Source: Sphaeroforma sirkka
Lineage: Eukaryota; Opisthokonta; Ichthyosporea; Ichthyophonida
Direction: 5' to 3'
Assembly: GCA_001586965.3 (NCBI GenBank)
Contig: LUCW03000005.1
Span: forward strand, 193,501-257,500
DNA length: 64,000 bases
Positions 43,024 through 50,716 of the stretch are shown in pieces (within the stretch, counting starts at the first letter, position 1; every line of letters begins with the position of its first letter). A program made the position numbers and the translations under genes. Under the pieces are notes generated by a model, which did no database searches, was not told where the DNA came from, and saw only the letters and a program-made list of their open reading frames with translations.

Positions 43024-44172
43024 TCAGCGTGTGAGCACGAGGTACGTGGCAATCGCGATTGTCAGCAGCACGGCAACGACGATGAAGGCCACCATGGCCC
43101 ACCGCCCCGCGCTGCTGCTACCCCCGCCACCGCCCGCCGCGGCCACTGGGGCCACTGGGCCACCGCCCACTACTACATTCGTCCCAGCTACGGCGCTCGT
43201 GTCTACACCGCTCGCGACCAGATTGGTGTCCGAGTCAATGAGGTCGTCGTCACTTGTGATGGAGTCATCGCTAATATCATCGTCGCTCGTGATTGTGGCA
43301 TCCACAGGCGTGCTGGACGAGCCAGAGGATGAGCCCGAGGACGAGCCCGAGGAGCCCGAGGAGCCAGAGGATGAGCCCGAGGATGAGCCGACAATGGCGG
43401 TGCTGGCGTTGAGCGGCGCCCGACTGGTGCCCATGTTGCTGGAAAAGTGCCCAATGCGCACTTTCTGGTCGACAGTGTCGAATGTTTGAAAGTAGATCCC
43501 AATCTTTGGCCGGATCGTTTTGTAGCTCCCCAGCAACGGCGAGTCCTGTGTTGCCACGTTCTTTGTGATCGTTTTGATCACCTTCTCATCCGGGTACTCG
43601 GTCACGCGCAGGTCGTACATGCCGTCCTTCGCAAACTTGACCGTCAGCGTGAACCGCAGCCACTTACCCGTCTCAACCTTTGTCAACTCCACCTTGTCTT
43701 TATCCTCAAGCCAAGGCTCAAAGTTCAGCGTGTCCTCGCGCAACGTTATCGTCATGAGAGGGTGCCCACTGGACTCGGACCCACCCGAAATATGATCCAA
43801 ACCTTTTACTTGGAAAACATGATAGAAGGACCCGGAGCCGTTGTACAGCTTGGAGGCCGCACACCAGGACCAGTCATAGGTCACTGTTTCGCCCTCCTTG
43901 ATGCGAATAGGTGGCGCGTGATCACCCGCGGGGGATTTGAGCTCGACGCGCGACTTGCCATTGTCCTTGGGACTGCTCTCGCTGCCGCTGCCGTCAATGT
44001 CGACGTCGTGGACAGTGATCTCGAGCACGTTGCGCCCCAGGACACTGTCCTTGACGATCTCGGCATGGGTGGCGTCGTGGTTGACCGAGTCCTCGAGCGC
44101 ATAGCCGGCGTCCTCTATGGTGCCCTTGGCGTCCTTGGTGGTGCTCTGGAACTGCAGTACTTTTGCCGACAT
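43024..44172 (-). CDS. Membrane-anchored polysaccharide-lyase-like protein
   Basis: 382 residues from ATG 44172. Residues ~10-250 look like a jelly-roll lyase domain of the glucuronan/alginate lyase type: YDWSWCAASKLYNG, FYHVFQVKGLDHISGG, PLMTITLRE, GKWLRFTLTVKFAKDGMYDLRV and RPKIGIYFQTFD, the last matching the RPKxGIY strand typical of these enzymes. A Ser/Gly then Asp/Ser-rich stalk follows (~260-330), then a C-terminal membrane helix MVAFIVVAVLLTIAIATYLVL. It may degrade or bind host or capsular glycans. Catalytic residues cannot be assigned with certainty. Confidence 0.65.
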   Translation of the reverse strand: MSAKVLQFQSTTKDAKGTIEDAGYALEDSVNHDATHAEIVKDSVLGRNVLEITVHDVDIDGSGSESSPKDNGKSRVELKSPAGDHAPPIRIKEGETVTYDWSWCAASKLYNGSGSFYHVFQVKGLDHISGGSESSGHPLMTITLREDTLNFEPWLEDKDKVELTKVETGKWLRFTLTVKFAKDGMYDLRVTEYPDEKVIKTITKNVATQDSPLLGSYKTIRPKIGIYFQTFDTVDQKVRIGHFSSNMGTSRAPLNASTAIVGSSSGSSSGSSGSSGSSSGSSSGSSSTPVDATITSDDDISDDSITSDDDLIDSDTNLVASGVDTSAVAGTNVVVGGGPVAPVAAAGGGGGSSSAGRWAMVAFIVVAVLLTIAIATYLVLTR

Positions 44173-44237
44173 TCTTTGTTCTAGGGCCGAAGTCAAAAAA
44201 AAGTGAAAATCAGCAAAAAAAAAATGGCGAAATTGAG

Positions 44238-44245
44238 TATAAATA
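44238..44245. promoter_or_regulatory. TATA box between divergent genes
   Basis: TATAAATA on the plus strand, about 65-72 bases before ATG 44310; the reverse reading TATTTATA serves the minus-strand gene at 44172 at a similar distance. Confidence 0.5.
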
Positions 44246-44309
44246 GCGCCACACAAGGTGTATAATTTTCATTCTTACACTGGAACAGTTGAAGAACAAT
44301 CAAAGGAGG

Positions 44310-44966
44310 ATGACCAAGGCAACAAAGACAAAGGTGACAAAGGCAAAGGGCAAGGTGACAAGGGCAAAGGGCAATGTGGCAAAGGGCAAGGTGACAAAGG
44401 TAAAGGCGGCGAACGTGCGATGGGACTTTACAAAGATGGCCGCTGAGTTAGCTGGACGCGGGCTTCAGCTGCTACTGTTTGCGGGGATCATGAAGCCGAT
44501 GACGATCCTCTGCGACTGTGACCACCGGGAGCCGTTTGAGGTCCGCTGGTACGCGCTGCGCGACCGGGGCACGCGGTGCAAGTTCTGCAGCCCGAACTCC
44601 CCGGAGGGCTCGTATGCCAAGATCGTCCAGGATGTGGCCGCCCAGGGGTACAAGCTGATGACGCCGTTCAGCGACTTCAAGGGGGCCACCAAGAAGCTGA
44701 GCATCCTCTGCCTGTGCGAGAAGCAGGCTGTCGACATTACGATTGGACATTTTCGGGATAGCGGAGTGCGATGCAAGACCTGCACGCACAGCAAGCGGAA
44801 GGCCACGATGCAGGAGAACCACGGTGTAGATTTTGCCCTCCAGTCGAAGACGATCAAGCAGCGGCAGGAGGAGACGACCGTGGCCCGGTTTGGTGTTCCG
44901 AACGCGTCGCAAAACGAAGCCGTCAAGGCCAAGATTAGAGCCGGGATAAAGAATAAAAATACATGA
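44310..44966 (+). CDS. Zinc-ribbon protein with endonuclease-associated repeat motif
   Basis: 218 residues from ATG 44310. The first ~30 residues are a lysine-rich repeat (TKATKTKVTKAKGKVTRAK). Two Cys modules follow (CDCDHREPFEVRWYALRDRGTRCKFC and CLCEKQAVDITIGHFRDSGVRCKTC), of the GHxWxxxxxxxxxGxxCPxC type common in viral nuclease-associated proteins. The C-terminus (ENHGVDFALQSK, ARFGVPNASQNEAVKAKI) has the YGVxxxxQSxxxKxK motif seen next to giant-virus endonuclease domains. No nuclease core is visible, so it may be a DNA-binding half or a trimmed nuclease. Confidence 0.6.
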   Translation: MTKATKTKVTKAKGKVTRAKGNVAKGKVTKVKAANVRWDFTKMAAELAGRGLQLLLFAGIMKPMTILCDCDHREPFEVRWYALRDRGTRCKFCSPNSPEGSYAKIVQDVAAQGYKLMTPFSDFKGATKKLSILCLCEKQAVDITIGHFRDSGVRCKTCTHSKRKATMQENHGVDFALQSKTIKQRQEETTVARFGVPNASQNEAVKAKIRAGIKNKNT

Positions 44967-44990
44967 ACATTTTGTTTATTGGACTTTGAC

Positions 44991-45524
44991 CTAGTCTATG
45001 CTTCTTTTTTTTTTGTGGCACGCGTTGCACCCTTCGGATTTGCACACCTCGCAGAGCGCACACATATGGGGACTCTGCTTGTCCTTCTTGTCTCGAGATT
45101 TGCCGCTGCGACGACACTCGAGCATCGCGTAGGGGCGGTGGTTCGCGTCGCAGCGCCGGCACGCCTGTGTAAACTCCGGGAAGGCATGAGCTGAGAACCA
45201 GGCCGTGTTGCAGGGGTTGCACACGTATATGCCAAAACCCTTATGGGCAGTAAAGCCCCTGGTGAGCCAGATGCCGTCTGGGAAAGCATCGGCAAGCCAT
45301 TGCGCGCCAGCGCTGGCGAGGAGTCCTGCGACCTTGCGTGGATCCAGTTCTTGACGAGCGGGCCTGACGTGGTGCGGCTTGGTGACCGGCAGTACGGGCT
45401 GTTCGTAGGGCCGTGGCTCGGGTGCAGCTTGGGTCAGGGCAATCGATGTCACGTCCCCAGTAGGGCTCGGTGTCTTGGAGACCACTGGTGAACTCACCAC
45501 TAGTGTGCTCATGAGACTGCCCAT
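44991..45524 (-). CDS. 3CxxC-type zinc-finger protein, copy A
   Basis: 177 residues from ATG 45524. C-terminal half matches the 3CxxC zinc finger: GFGIYVCNPCNTAWFSAHAF, QACRRCDANHRPY, then PHMCALCEVCKSEGCNAC. The N-terminal half is Pro/Ser/Thr rich. 3CxxC domains occur in eukaryotic receptor-transporting proteins and in fungal and protist proteins; here a protein-trafficking or nucleic-acid role is open. A close paralogue lies directly upstream at 45676. Confidence 0.85.
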   Translation of the reverse strand: MGSLMSTLVVSSPVVSKTPSPTGDVTSIALTQAAPEPRPYEQPVLPVTKPHHVRPARQELDPRKVAGLLASAGAQWLADAFPDGIWLTRGFTAHKGFGIYVCNPCNTAWFSAHAFPEFTQACRRCDANHRPYAMLECRRSGKSRDKKDKQSPHMCALCEVCKSEGCNACHKKKRSID

Positions 45525-45551
45525 GTTGTAATGTGTTTTCAAATGTGTTTT

Positions 45552-45555
<4 letters not shown>

Positions 45556-45588
<33 letters not shown>

Positions 45589-45603
45589 GTTACATTTATA
45601 TAG
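45556..45603. repeat. (TG)n microsatellite between start and TATA box, copy A
   Basis: About 15 TG units lie between ATG 45524 and the minus-strand TATA box CTATATAAA (45595-45603). The paralogue upstream has the same layout at 46410-46465. Confidence 0.7.
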
Positions 45604-45675
45604 TGCGAAAAAACAATAACAAACAACTACTGTGGGTAGATTTTTATTTATTCATACTTGACTTTTCTAGATACA

Positions 45676-46284
45676 CTAGTCTCTGTGGCACGCGTCGCAG
45701 CCCTTGGAGACGCACACCTCACAGAGCGCACACATATGGGGCCTCTGCTTGTCGCTCTTGTCTCTTTCGTCATCGCAGTGACATTCCAGCATCGCGTAAG
45801 GGCGGTGGTTGACATTGCAGAGCCGGCACGCCTGCGTGAACTTGGGGAAGGCATGAGCCGAGATCCAGGCCGCGTCACAGGGCTTGCACACGTATATGCC
45901 AAACCCCTTGTCCGCCGTAAAGCCACTGGTAAGCCAGATGCCGTCGGGAAACGCATCGCCAAGCCATTGCGCGCCAGCGCTGGCGAGGAGTCCCGCGACC
46001 TTGCGTGGACTCAATTGTCGGCGGCGCGACTTGGGGACAGGCCGTTCCAGCACCTTGGCCTTGGGGGTGTCCCCTCGGTGGGCTGGCCGTGGCTTGGTGT
46101 CAGGGCGCTTCTTCGGTGCTGGGGTAAAGCCGCGTGGGCCAGGGTGACGTGGTTTGAAATGTCGCCAATGCAAGTGTAGTCGCAGTACTCGCAGACCTGG
46201 ACCTCGGGAGTGCCGCCGCCGGGATGGGTGGACTCGATGTGGTTGGCGAGGCTTCCGGAACACGAGTAAGGGCAGTACGGGCAC
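45676..46284 (-). CDS. 3CxxC-type zinc-finger protein, copy B (C-terminal frame)
   Basis: From about residue 90 on (PRKVAGLLASAGAQWLGDAFPDGIWLTSGF to CDACHRD) this frame is ~80% identical to copy A, with all Cys of the 3CxxC module (YVCKPCDAAWISAHAF, QACRLCNVNHRPY, MCALCEVC, CDACH). Its N-terminal part looks like a shadow of the overlapping C2H2 frame. Confidence 0.7.
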   Translation of the reverse strand: MPVLPLLVFRKPRQPHRVHPSRRRHSRGPGLRVLRLHLHWRHFKPRHPGPRGFTPAPKKRPDTKPRPAHRGDTPKAKVLERPVPKSRRRQLSPRKVAGLLASAGAQWLGDAFPDGIWLTSGFTADKGFGIYVCKPCDAAWISAHAFPKFTQACRLCNVNHRPYAMLECHCDDERDKSDKQRPHMCALCEVCVSKGCDACHRD

Positions 46285-46400
46285 GCGTTGGGGTGCGGAC
46301 GGGGCTTGGAGACCACTGGTCCGCCCACATCGTGCTCAACGCGAAGGTGGTTGACGAGACTTCCGGAACACGAGTAGGGGCAAAATGAGCAGGCTTGCAT
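46011..46400 (-). CDS. Three C2H2 zinc fingers (N-terminal frame of copy B locus)
   Basis: ATG 46400. Three fingers of the form CxxCPYSCSGSLxNHxxxxH (CSFCPYSC, CPYCPYSC, CEYCDYTC) within the first ~90 residues, then low complexity overlapping the 3CxxC frame. Copy A lacks these fingers. Start preceded by a (TG)n tract and a TATA box at 46457-46465, as for copy A. Confidence 0.7.
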   Translation of the reverse strand: MQACSFCPYSCSGSLVNHLRVEHDVGGPVVSKPRPHPNACPYCPYSCSGSLANHIESTHPGGGTPEVQVCEYCDYTCIGDISNHVTLAHAALPQHRRSALTPSHGQPTEGTPPRPRCWNGLSPSRAADN

Positions 46401-46409
46401 TTTTTTTTT

Positions 46410-46465
46410 TAGTGTGCGTGTGTGTGCGCGTGTGTGTGTGCGTGTGTGTGTGTGTGTATTATATA
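46410..46465. repeat. (TG)n microsatellite and TATA box, copy B
   Basis: TG/CG dinucleotide repeats at about 46413-46457 followed by TATTATATAG, whose reverse is the TATA box of the C2H2/3CxxC locus. It mirrors the promoter of copy A, showing that promoter and gene were duplicated together. Confidence 0.65.
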
Positions 46466-46632
46466 GTGCAAAAAAAAAAACACAACAACAATAACCACCA
46501 GTCCATCAATCGGGACTTTCTGGTGATCGCTGCAACTTTTTGGCCGACGCCACAAACCGGATCTGTTCATGTGGCCGAAACGAGCCGAGGGGGCCCCGGG
46601 GAACGTCGGCCAGTCCCAAAAGCAGCGGCAGC

Positions 46633-47145
46633 ATGGCCCCTACGTCACGTGACGCGCTCGACGAGAGCGTGGTGCGGATACGCAACTACGTGTACAGCAA
46701 CACTGAGAACGCCGAAGCGTACCGGGACATTTTGCTGGACCTCAGCAGTATATACTGGGCAATAACAAGCACGGGACAGGACGCACTGTACCGGCACACG
46801 ACAGCAGCTGCGTTTGCGGTGCCGCTGCTGTATTTCCTGGACCAGACGACCGTCCCGACGCGGGGGGACCGGGCCACCCTGGACGAAATCTGCACCGGCC
46901 TCCGCGCGCTGCACGAACACATTGCAACCATTGACGTGGGAGACTTCCAAGCCGTGCTCGGCGAACTGGGGCTGTTCGACAACAGACTGGAGGCGTCGGA
47001 GTGGATGGACCGGCTGTTTGCAGCAAGGGGTGGTCGAGAGAAGAGGCGCCGGTCGGACGGTGGCGCTGACGACACGGATCTCCCCCTGCAGACGAGGACA
47101 GTCGCGAAACGGGGTCGTCGTAGAGATTTCAACGTGAGAGAATAA
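46633..47145 (+). CDS. Tandem paralogue family, member 1
   Basis: 170 residues from ATG 46633 (MAPTSRDALDESVVRIRNYV). Mostly helical, with a hydrophobic central helix followed by a Pro/Asp turn (LLYFLDQTTVPTRGD) that recurs in the four following genes. The C-terminus is basic (KRRRSDGG, VAKRGRRRDFNVRE), NLS-like. GC-rich compared with members 2-5. No family recognised. Confidence 0.65.
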   Translation: MAPTSRDALDESVVRIRNYVYSNTENAEAYRDILLDLSSIYWAITSTGQDALYRHTTAAAFAVPLLYFLDQTTVPTRGDRATLDEICTGLRALHEHIATIDVGDFQAVLGELGLFDNRLEASEWMDRLFAARGGREKRRRSDGGADDTDLPLQTRTVAKRGRRRDFNVRE

Positions 47146-47183
47146 AAGATTTTTCATGCCCCTAAAATAAACGACAAACGACA

Positions 47184-47780
47184 ATGTTAACATTGCATCG
47201 AATTATCGGTGAAAGTGTAAATTTACAAACCAAGCTTAGGAGTGACAATGATAAGGATATCGGGTCGAGTTATTTGAATATCCTAGCATCGTTGGTTAGT
47301 GGGTTGGCAGGGGTAAATGCGTTGGACCCCAATTCAGATGAAAGAAAGGCATCTACCTTTCTATACATGATTGCGGTATATATTCTATTTTTCATTATAC
47401 CAGATCCAGACAGTATTGTGCACTATGTCGATATTTGTGACGCGGTTAGAACCCAGATTGGACAATTGGATGTCCAAGTGTCTAATGTGGTTAGGTTTGA
47501 CGAGTATCTAACCAACATACCCGGCGATAGTCTACGAGCTCGGTTTACAAGGGTCATTGGGGATACATCCGATGGAGTGGTGGGTGATCGTAAAGGTGTC
47601 GAACATGTAATGAACACAATGTTTAGCGACGCAGAGGATAAGGAGCGCCAGGATACAATGGTGTTGCGAGATGGTATCAGAGTGACGGCCAGCAACTTTA
47701 AATTAAACATAGAAAATTTATTGAGAGGATATACAATCCTGGGAATGGCCAACACTCGCTACGGAGCTGTGGACATTTAG
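47184..47780 (+). CDS. Tandem paralogue family, member 2
   Basis: 198 residues. Shows the family pattern: an N-terminal helical region, then IAVYILFFIIPDPDSIVHYVDICDAV, in which a hydrophobic helix runs into a PDP turn. Codons are AT-rich relative to the genome. It ends without the GC-rich tail found in members 3 and 5. No known domain. Confidence 0.75.
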   Translation: MLTLHRIIGESVNLQTKLRSDNDKDIGSSYLNILASLVSGLAGVNALDPNSDERKASTFLYMIAVYILFFIIPDPDSIVHYVDICDAVRTQIGQLDVQVSNVVRFDEYLTNIPGDSLRARFTRVIGDTSDGVVGDRKGVEHVMNTMFSDAEDKERQDTMVLRDGIRVTASNFKLNIENLLRGYTILGMANTRYGAVDI

Positions 47781-47852
47781 CCAAACCCGTCGTATTGTCT
47801 CGAGAATATTTTTAAGGGACTTTGATTAAAACGACTGATCATAGCGACGGTT

Positions 47853-48854
47853 ATGGATTCATCTGGAGACTTGGATGTACTTATCCAACGCATTATATAT
47901 CTACATGAGGGCAAGGCCGCGATAAATGAACGGCTGAAAGAAATCCCCATTGTTCTAGGTGGGTTTCAACGGATGTTTGACAATGCTAGGGACGTCAACG
48001 ATACTACGATAGTGTTGCATCTTATTGTATTGTATGTATTTCTGTGTATCGTGCTCAGATTCATCGGCGATTTGGATGCATCCAACCTAGTAGGATACAA
48101 CGAGGACTTCGACGTCGCGCTGAAGGCTGCAAAAAGAGTAATGGATGAACCAAACCTACAGGGCAGTATAGTTGAGATCCTCGAGAGAAACACGTTCATG
48201 TCAAGTGTTGTTGGAGAAGCCGTCGCCCAATTACCAAGCAATCCCTATAACGAAATGAGCAATGTCGCGGGAAAATCTAAACGTGATGTTGTTCGAGCAT
48301 TTTTCGACGACCTTTTGGAGGGGGCGTGTGACATAGAAATCTCGGAGAAGCTGTCCACGGATGTGATACTGCGGCTATTCCCTGCCATCTTTGATATAGA
48401 AAAATACGTAAGGGGCTACGTGGCCGCAGCCACACTGCCCCAGCAACATGTGGCGGGGTTCAGCACGCCCGCGAGGCCACGGGGCCTGCCCTCGAAGCGG
48501 GCGCCGCACGCTGACCCCCCCACACACAGATGCGAGAAAGCGCTTGCGGCGCTCGACCGCTACGCGCGCGGCACAATCAAGGACACGCCGCAGAACCGCT
48601 CGCGTCTCATGCGCCGCATCGCCAGGGTGCCGGACCAGCACATGTGGCTGGTGGCCGCGTTCGTCCGCGACCACGACCACGATCGCAACGGCCGCCTCGC
48701 CTTCGCCATGTCCGACAGACGAGTCCGAGCCGCCGTGCGCGACCCGCCGCCGCCGCGCGAGACCCTCGAGCACCGCCTCGACCGCGCCGGTGTCATCGAC
48801 CCCACGCTCCGCACCGCAGTCGAGCTGAATTTCCCAAAGAAAAAAAAAATGTAA
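47853..48854 (+). CDS. Tandem paralogue family, member 3, with GC-rich module
   Basis: 333 residues. Residues 1-190 are the family domain (hydrophobic helix LIVLYVFLCIVLRFIGDLDASN) in AT-richer codons. From about residue 225 a sharply GC-rich module begins (CEKALAALDRYARGTIKD, RSRLMRRIARVPDQHMWLVAAFV, FAMSDRRVRAAVRDPPPPRE), almost identical in DNA to the end of member 5. The composition break marks a fusion of two parts of different origin. Confidence 0.8.
   Translation: MDSSGDLDVLIQRIIYLHEGKAAINERLKEIPIVLGGFQRMFDNARDVNDTTIVLHLIVLYVFLCIVLRFIGDLDASNLVGYNEDFDVALKAAKRVMDEPNLQGSIVEILERNTFMSSVVGEAVAQLPSNPYNEMSNVAGKSKRDVVRAFFDDLLEGACDIEISEKLSTDVILRLFPAIFDIEKYVRGYVAAATLPQQHVAGFSTPARPRGLPSKRAPHADPPTHRCEKALAALDRYARGTIKDTPQNRSRLMRRIARVPDQHMWLVAAFVRDHDHDRNGRLAFAMSDRRVRAAVRDPPPPRETLEHRLDRAGVIDPTLRTAVELNFPKKKKM
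48530..48795. repeat. GC-rich ~270-bp module, copy 1 (copy 2 at 50322-50593)
   Basis: The DNA from TGCGAGAAAGCGCTTGCGGCG to the ACCCTCGAGCACCGCCTCGAC region is nearly identical in both genes, far more alike than the sequences before it, showing recent duplication or gene conversion. Confidence 0.9.
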
Positions 48855-48868
48855 AAGTATAAACGACT

Positions 48869-49756
48869 ATGGCGGACGTGCTGGCCAACATTAAAGCTTT
48901 CACAAATGGCAAAAGCAACGTGACCTGGGATAAATATTCGGAAACCCTGAGTAACATAAATGGTGGGCTGACAGATGTAAACGGGTACGGAGCACTAATC
49001 TATTTGCTTTCATCGTACGCACTATGTATCGCTGTGCCTGATCCGACAAAAATACCCGACGTTAATCTTGTGGAGGTACATGGGATGATTGATTACCAAA
49101 ATTCAATTATTGACGCTATGAGTGAAAAATTTACGAATTGGATGGGGACCAAATTCATGCAAGAGATGAGTATGAACGACTTGATGATTAATATACAAAC
49201 TACACTTGATGACGTTAATGGTGTTGTTGTGTTGCTTCGTGAAATATTTAACATTGGGGATGGGGAACCATGGGATGATGCTGTGACTGAAATCGAGTCG
49301 ACAGATGGACCGGCGACGCCGCATGCGAGAAATAGTGGTGGAGGGCAAAAGTCATTAAAGATGAAGGTGAAAGATAATCGGGCAACGACAAGCAAACCAT
49401 ATCCCACGCAACGATCAAAAGCCAAACCTACAGGAGGAGATGAGCCACTGAATTCGACGACAGGGGCACTTGCCTTACAACAATGGGCCGGAACTACAGG
49501 AAAAGAGCCGCAATCGAGGCAGTTGACTCAGAATAGTCGGAATAATGTCAAGGTAAAAGATCCGATGGATAAAACTCAGATCCGGAAAGATAAGAGTAAA
49601 ACAGGGCGTGACCAGGAAATATACAAAAGGAGGCTTGGGCAACACGAAGGGAACCCGGTGGGAATAATTGACATTAGAGAAAGAATAGGTGCACTGTTGG
49701 CCAACTTGTCTGAAAATCCCGAGGAATTAAAAAAAAAAACCTATACTCATAAATGA
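48869..49756 (+). CDS. Tandem paralogue family, member 4
   Basis: 295 residues. The family domain (LIYLLSSYALCIAVPDPTKIPDVNLVEV) is followed by a long lysine/threonine-rich, probably disordered tail (KMKVKDNRATTSKPYPTQRSK, KTQIRKDKSKTGRDQE) instead of the GC-rich module. The stop overlaps the start of member 5 in ATGA, implying coupled expression or very tight packing. Confidence 0.75.
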   Translation: MADVLANIKAFTNGKSNVTWDKYSETLSNINGGLTDVNGYGALIYLLSSYALCIAVPDPTKIPDVNLVEVHGMIDYQNSIIDAMSEKFTNWMGTKFMQEMSMNDLMINIQTTLDDVNGVVVLLREIFNIGDGEPWDDAVTEIESTDGPATPHARNSGGGQKSLKMKVKDNRATTSKPYPTQRSKAKPTGGDEPLNSTTGALALQQWAGTTGKEPQSRQLTQNSRNNVKVKDPMDKTQIRKDKSKTGRDQEIYKRRLGQHEGNPVGIIDIRERIGALLANLSENPEELKKKTYTHK

Positions 49757-50640
49757 GCGACTTGAGTGGGTTCCTACCACAATTCCAAAGCGGCAATTTT
49801 TCAAAGATTGACCCCGAAAATGTAGTTGTTCATTGCATAGACCAAATGCGAAATGCGGCAAAGAAATCACAAGAAACACAATTTAACACCACGCTCGTAT
49901 GTCTGATTGTTATACACATGGCGCTGGGCCTACCAACCAATACAAATAGCCCAATGGTACCAGAACTAAAACATGTAGTAGACGTTATTGAGAGAACCGA
50001 GTTCAGCAAAATGTTGTTGACTGCTGTTTCGAAGAATGGTCGACGGCGTACACTCCGTACCGCCGCAGGGGATGCACACCTACATGGCATGGAGGACCGA
50101 GGGGCACTGGTGGATTTCCTTGATTCCCAGTTCAGCGTTACAGAAAAGGATACAACTATTGCCGTCAGCTCGCTGGGCAAAAGAGTTCACGCGCTTTTCG
50201 GCAAGCAATTCAAGTTCAAGGAGGGTCTCGAGGAGTATATCAAAAGAGCACCCCTAAAGACTGAGTGGGGTGGTAGCACACCCCACCCCCCGCACGCTGG
50301 CGCCGCACCCTCCCGCAGCACATGCGAGAAAGCGCTTGCGGCGCTCGACCGCTACGCCCGTGGCGCAATCAAGGACACACCGCAGAACCGCTCGCGTCTC
50401 ATGCGCCGCATCGCCAGGGTGCCGGACCAGCACATGTGGCTGGTGGCCGCGTTCGTCCGCGACCACGACCACGACCACGATCGCAACGGCCGCCTCGCCT
50501 TCGCCATGTCCGACAGACGAGTCCGAGCCGCCGTGCGCGACCCGCCGCCGCCGCGCGAGACCCTCGAGCACCGCCTCGACTGCGCCGGCGTCCTTGACCC
50601 TGCCCTGCGCAAAATCGGGAGAAAAAAAAATTCAGCTTAA
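49753..50640 (+). CDS. Tandem paralogue family, member 5, with GC-rich module
   Basis: 295 residues. Family domain in the first ~180 (LVCLIVIHMALGLPTNTNSPMVPELKHVVDVIE), then the same GC-rich ~90-residue module as member 3, with a two-residue insertion in an Asp-His run. The start overlaps the stop of member 4. Confidence 0.78.
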   Translation: MSDLSGFLPQFQSGNFSKIDPENVVVHCIDQMRNAAKKSQETQFNTTLVCLIVIHMALGLPTNTNSPMVPELKHVVDVIERTEFSKMLLTAVSKNGRRRTLRTAAGDAHLHGMEDRGALVDFLDSQFSVTEKDTTIAVSSLGKRVHALFGKQFKFKEGLEEYIKRAPLKTEWGGSTPHPPHAGAAPSRSTCEKALAALDRYARGAIKDTPQNRSRLMRRIARVPDQHMWLVAAFVRDHDHDHDRNGRLAFAMSDRRVRAAVRDPPPPRETLEHRLDCAGVLDPALRKIGRKKNSA

Positions 50641-50716
50641 GGAACTTTTAGACCATAGAAAAAAATAGAAGAGGGACCTTTTGAAAAATAAAAAACCAAA
50701 TCCCACTCTTTTCACC

